A DNA stretch of 64,000 nt from Brachybacterium massiliense. GTDB lineage: Bacteria > Actinomycetota > Actinomycetes > Actinomycetales > Dermabacteraceae. The translations under genes and the position numbers were made by a program. The stretch is taken from the NCBI RefSeq assembly GCF_900184245.1, contig NZ_FXXB01000007.1:372001-436000 (forward strand), given 5' to 3'. The notes under the pieces are model-generated. The model had not been told where the DNA came from. It searched no databases and worked only from the letters and a program-made list of their open reading frames with translations. This document shows positions 62,967 through 64,000 of the stretch, one piece after another. Each line of letters starts with the position of its first letter. Position 1 is the first letter of the stretch.

Positions 62967-63947
62967 TCACCGGCCGGGCCGATCCTCGAGCGCGCTGCGC
63001 ACGCCCTCCATCCGGGAGTCCTCGAGCGGCGGGACCACCATGACGGGGCTCTCCGCGCCGTGCAGGGCGGCGCGCGAGACCGATCCCAGCAAGGCGCTCG
63101 CCACGGCGCCGCGGCCGCGGGAGCCGACCACGACCAGCTGGGCGGTGCGACTCGCCTCGCGGAGCAGCTTGCCGGGGTCGCCGAGGGTGACCTCCGCGGT
63201 GATCTCGAGGCCCGGGACGTGCTCGCGCACCCAGTCGGCGGCCTCGTCGAGCGCGCTCTGCACCGAGGTGCGGTGGTGCTCGGTCGCCTCGGCGGCGACG
63301 GCGGCCCCGGCCGGGGTCCAGAAGTCGTCGTGCGGGACGGAGAGGGCGACGAGCATCCGCAGCGAGGTACGGCGCTCTGCCGCTTCCTGCGCCGCGTGCA
63401 GCGCGGCACGCCGACCGTCGAGCGAGCCGTCGAGGCCCACGACCACGGGGCCGGAGGCCTTCTCGGTCTTCGAGGGCACGACGATCACGGGGCAGCGCGC
63501 GTGCGCGGGCAGCTCCGCAGCGACCGAGCCGAGCAGCCGGCCGAGGAAGCCGCCGCGCCCGCGGGCGCCGACGACCATCAGCAGGGCGCTGTCCGAGGCC
63601 TCGACCAGCGCGCCCACCGAGTCACCCTCGGCGGTGAGATACGAGACCTCTCCGGGATGGTCCATGAGCTGCGCGGCGGCGGCGTCGAGCACCGCCTGGG
63701 CCTGACGCTTCTTCACCTCCGCCTCGGGCTCCTGCGGGAGTGCGGCGTAGGTGACGTAGACGTCCAGCGGCGCCCGGTAGGTGGTGATGACGCTCAACGT
63801 CACGCCCCGACGGGTCGCGATCGCCGCGCCGTACTCGAGAGCCGCGACGGAGTGGGGCGACCCGTCGAAGCCGACGGCGACGCCGAGCCTGCGCGCACCG
63901 GGGTCGAAGGGGATGGTGGGCTGGTCCTGCTGGCCGTGGGAGTTCAT
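62967..63947 (-). CDS. Universal stress protein, tandem UspA domains
   Basis: 326 residues, two UspA domains (about residues 20-155 and 165-320). Both have the ATP-binding GxxGxGG-type motif: VVGARGRGGFLGRLLGSVAA and VVGSRGRGAVASALLGSVSR. Likely ATP-binding stress protein. ATG 63947 has AAGGG upstream; a GTG at 63962 is the alternative. Confidence 0.92.
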   Translation of the reverse strand: MNSHGQQDQPTIPFDPGARRLGVAVGFDGSPHSVAALEYGAAIATRRGVTLSVITTYRAPLDVYVTYAALPQEPEAEVKKRQAQAVLDAAAAQLMDHPGEVSYLTAEGDSVGALVEASDSALLMVVGARGRGGFLGRLLGSVAAELPAHARCPVIVVPSKTEKASGPVVVGLDGSLDGRRAALHAAQEAAERRTSLRMLVALSVPHDDFWTPAGAAVAAEATEHHRTSVQSALDEAADWVREHVPGLEITAEVTLGDPGKLLREASRTAQLVVVGSRGRGAVASALLGSVSRAALHGAESPVMVVPPLEDSRMEGVRSALEDRPGR

Positions 63948-64000
63948 GGTGCATCCCTTCACGGGGCTTCCGAAGTGGCGAGGACGACGCCCCGTCCTCG

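Noticed and set aside
1-64000. CRISPR arrays or prophage
   Set aside because: No regularly spaced repeats and no phage structural or integrase genes were seen. The only recombinase is the IS481 transposase.

Overview
The window is a very high-GC chromosomal segment from an actinobacterium. Gene content and protein style (DUF47-Pit pair, pgm with a TPSHNPP loop, ppc, a fused mannitol IICBA, ehuBCDA, Ku/LigD, many apparently leaderless genes) suggest Micrococcales, and a Brachybacterium/Dermabacteraceae-like organism is my best guess. That taxonomic call is inference from gene content, not a match.

Layout. 1-6.4 kb: GH36 alpha-galactosidase (5' end outside the window), a CUT1 sugar ABC importer (two permeases and a Tat-type lipoprotein binding protein) and a convergent ROK regulator, separated by a perfect 18-bp hairpin. 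6.5-14.8 kb: unknown proteins, a PH-domain membrane protein, DUF47 plus phosphate transporter, a Pro/Gly-rich membrane protein, phosphoglucomutase, and a Pro/Glu/Thr-rich wall-spanning protein. 14.9-21.7 kb: LMW protein tyrosine phosphatase, two GNATs around an App1-like phosphatase, aldo/keto reductase, PEP carboxylase. 21.8-26.2 kb: ectoine/hydroxyectoine importer ehuBCDA with a divergent GntR/FCD regulator. 26.3-32.8 kb: tRNA-Ser(GCT), PrxQ-type peroxiredoxin, a TrkA-N potassium channel, a DUF1801 protein, and a LacI regulator divergent from uxaE (tagaturonate epimerase). 32.8-39.2 kb: YdcF, BioY, Zn-dependent polyol/aldonate dehydrogenase, M50B-like membrane protein, GH78 rhamnosidase, cold-shock protein.

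39.6-46.4 kb is the most interesting part. A non-homologous end-joining locus (ligD and ku, divergent) has been split by a mobile element of exactly 3,000 bp (42160-45159). It has matching terminal inverted repeats and a perfect 6-bp target duplication ACTAGC. It carries an IS481-family transposase plus an AbrB-type regulator and an ABC-2 exporter as cargo. All four genes are chained by 4-nt ATGA overlaps, behind one promoter buried in a 19-bp-arm palindrome. Removing the element and one repeat in silico restores an in-frame ATG for ligD. The ligD gene carries a second lesion, a 9-C homopolymer that shifts the frame between the polymerase and phosphoesterase/ligase parts. Ku is intact.

46.4-53.5 kb: ABM-fold monooxygenase, a VTT-domain membrane protein probably starting at CTG, then mannitol PTS (IICBA, MtlD), HPr and convergent enzyme I, so the phosphoryl relay sits beside its substrate-specific genes. 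53.5-64 kb: repeat-rich secreted protein, tRNA-Ser(TGA), lipoprotein, PH-domain protein, a YtrA-type GntR/ABC operon with an inverted-repeat operator, two quinone oxidoreductase-like MDR proteins, HAD phosphatase, serS, a diacylglycerol-kinase-type lipid kinase, and a tandem universal stress protein. Coordinates of starts were set by Shine-Dalgarno sequences, by TAnnnT-N6-ATG leaderless signatures, or by family length. Product names come from motif recognition without database searches.
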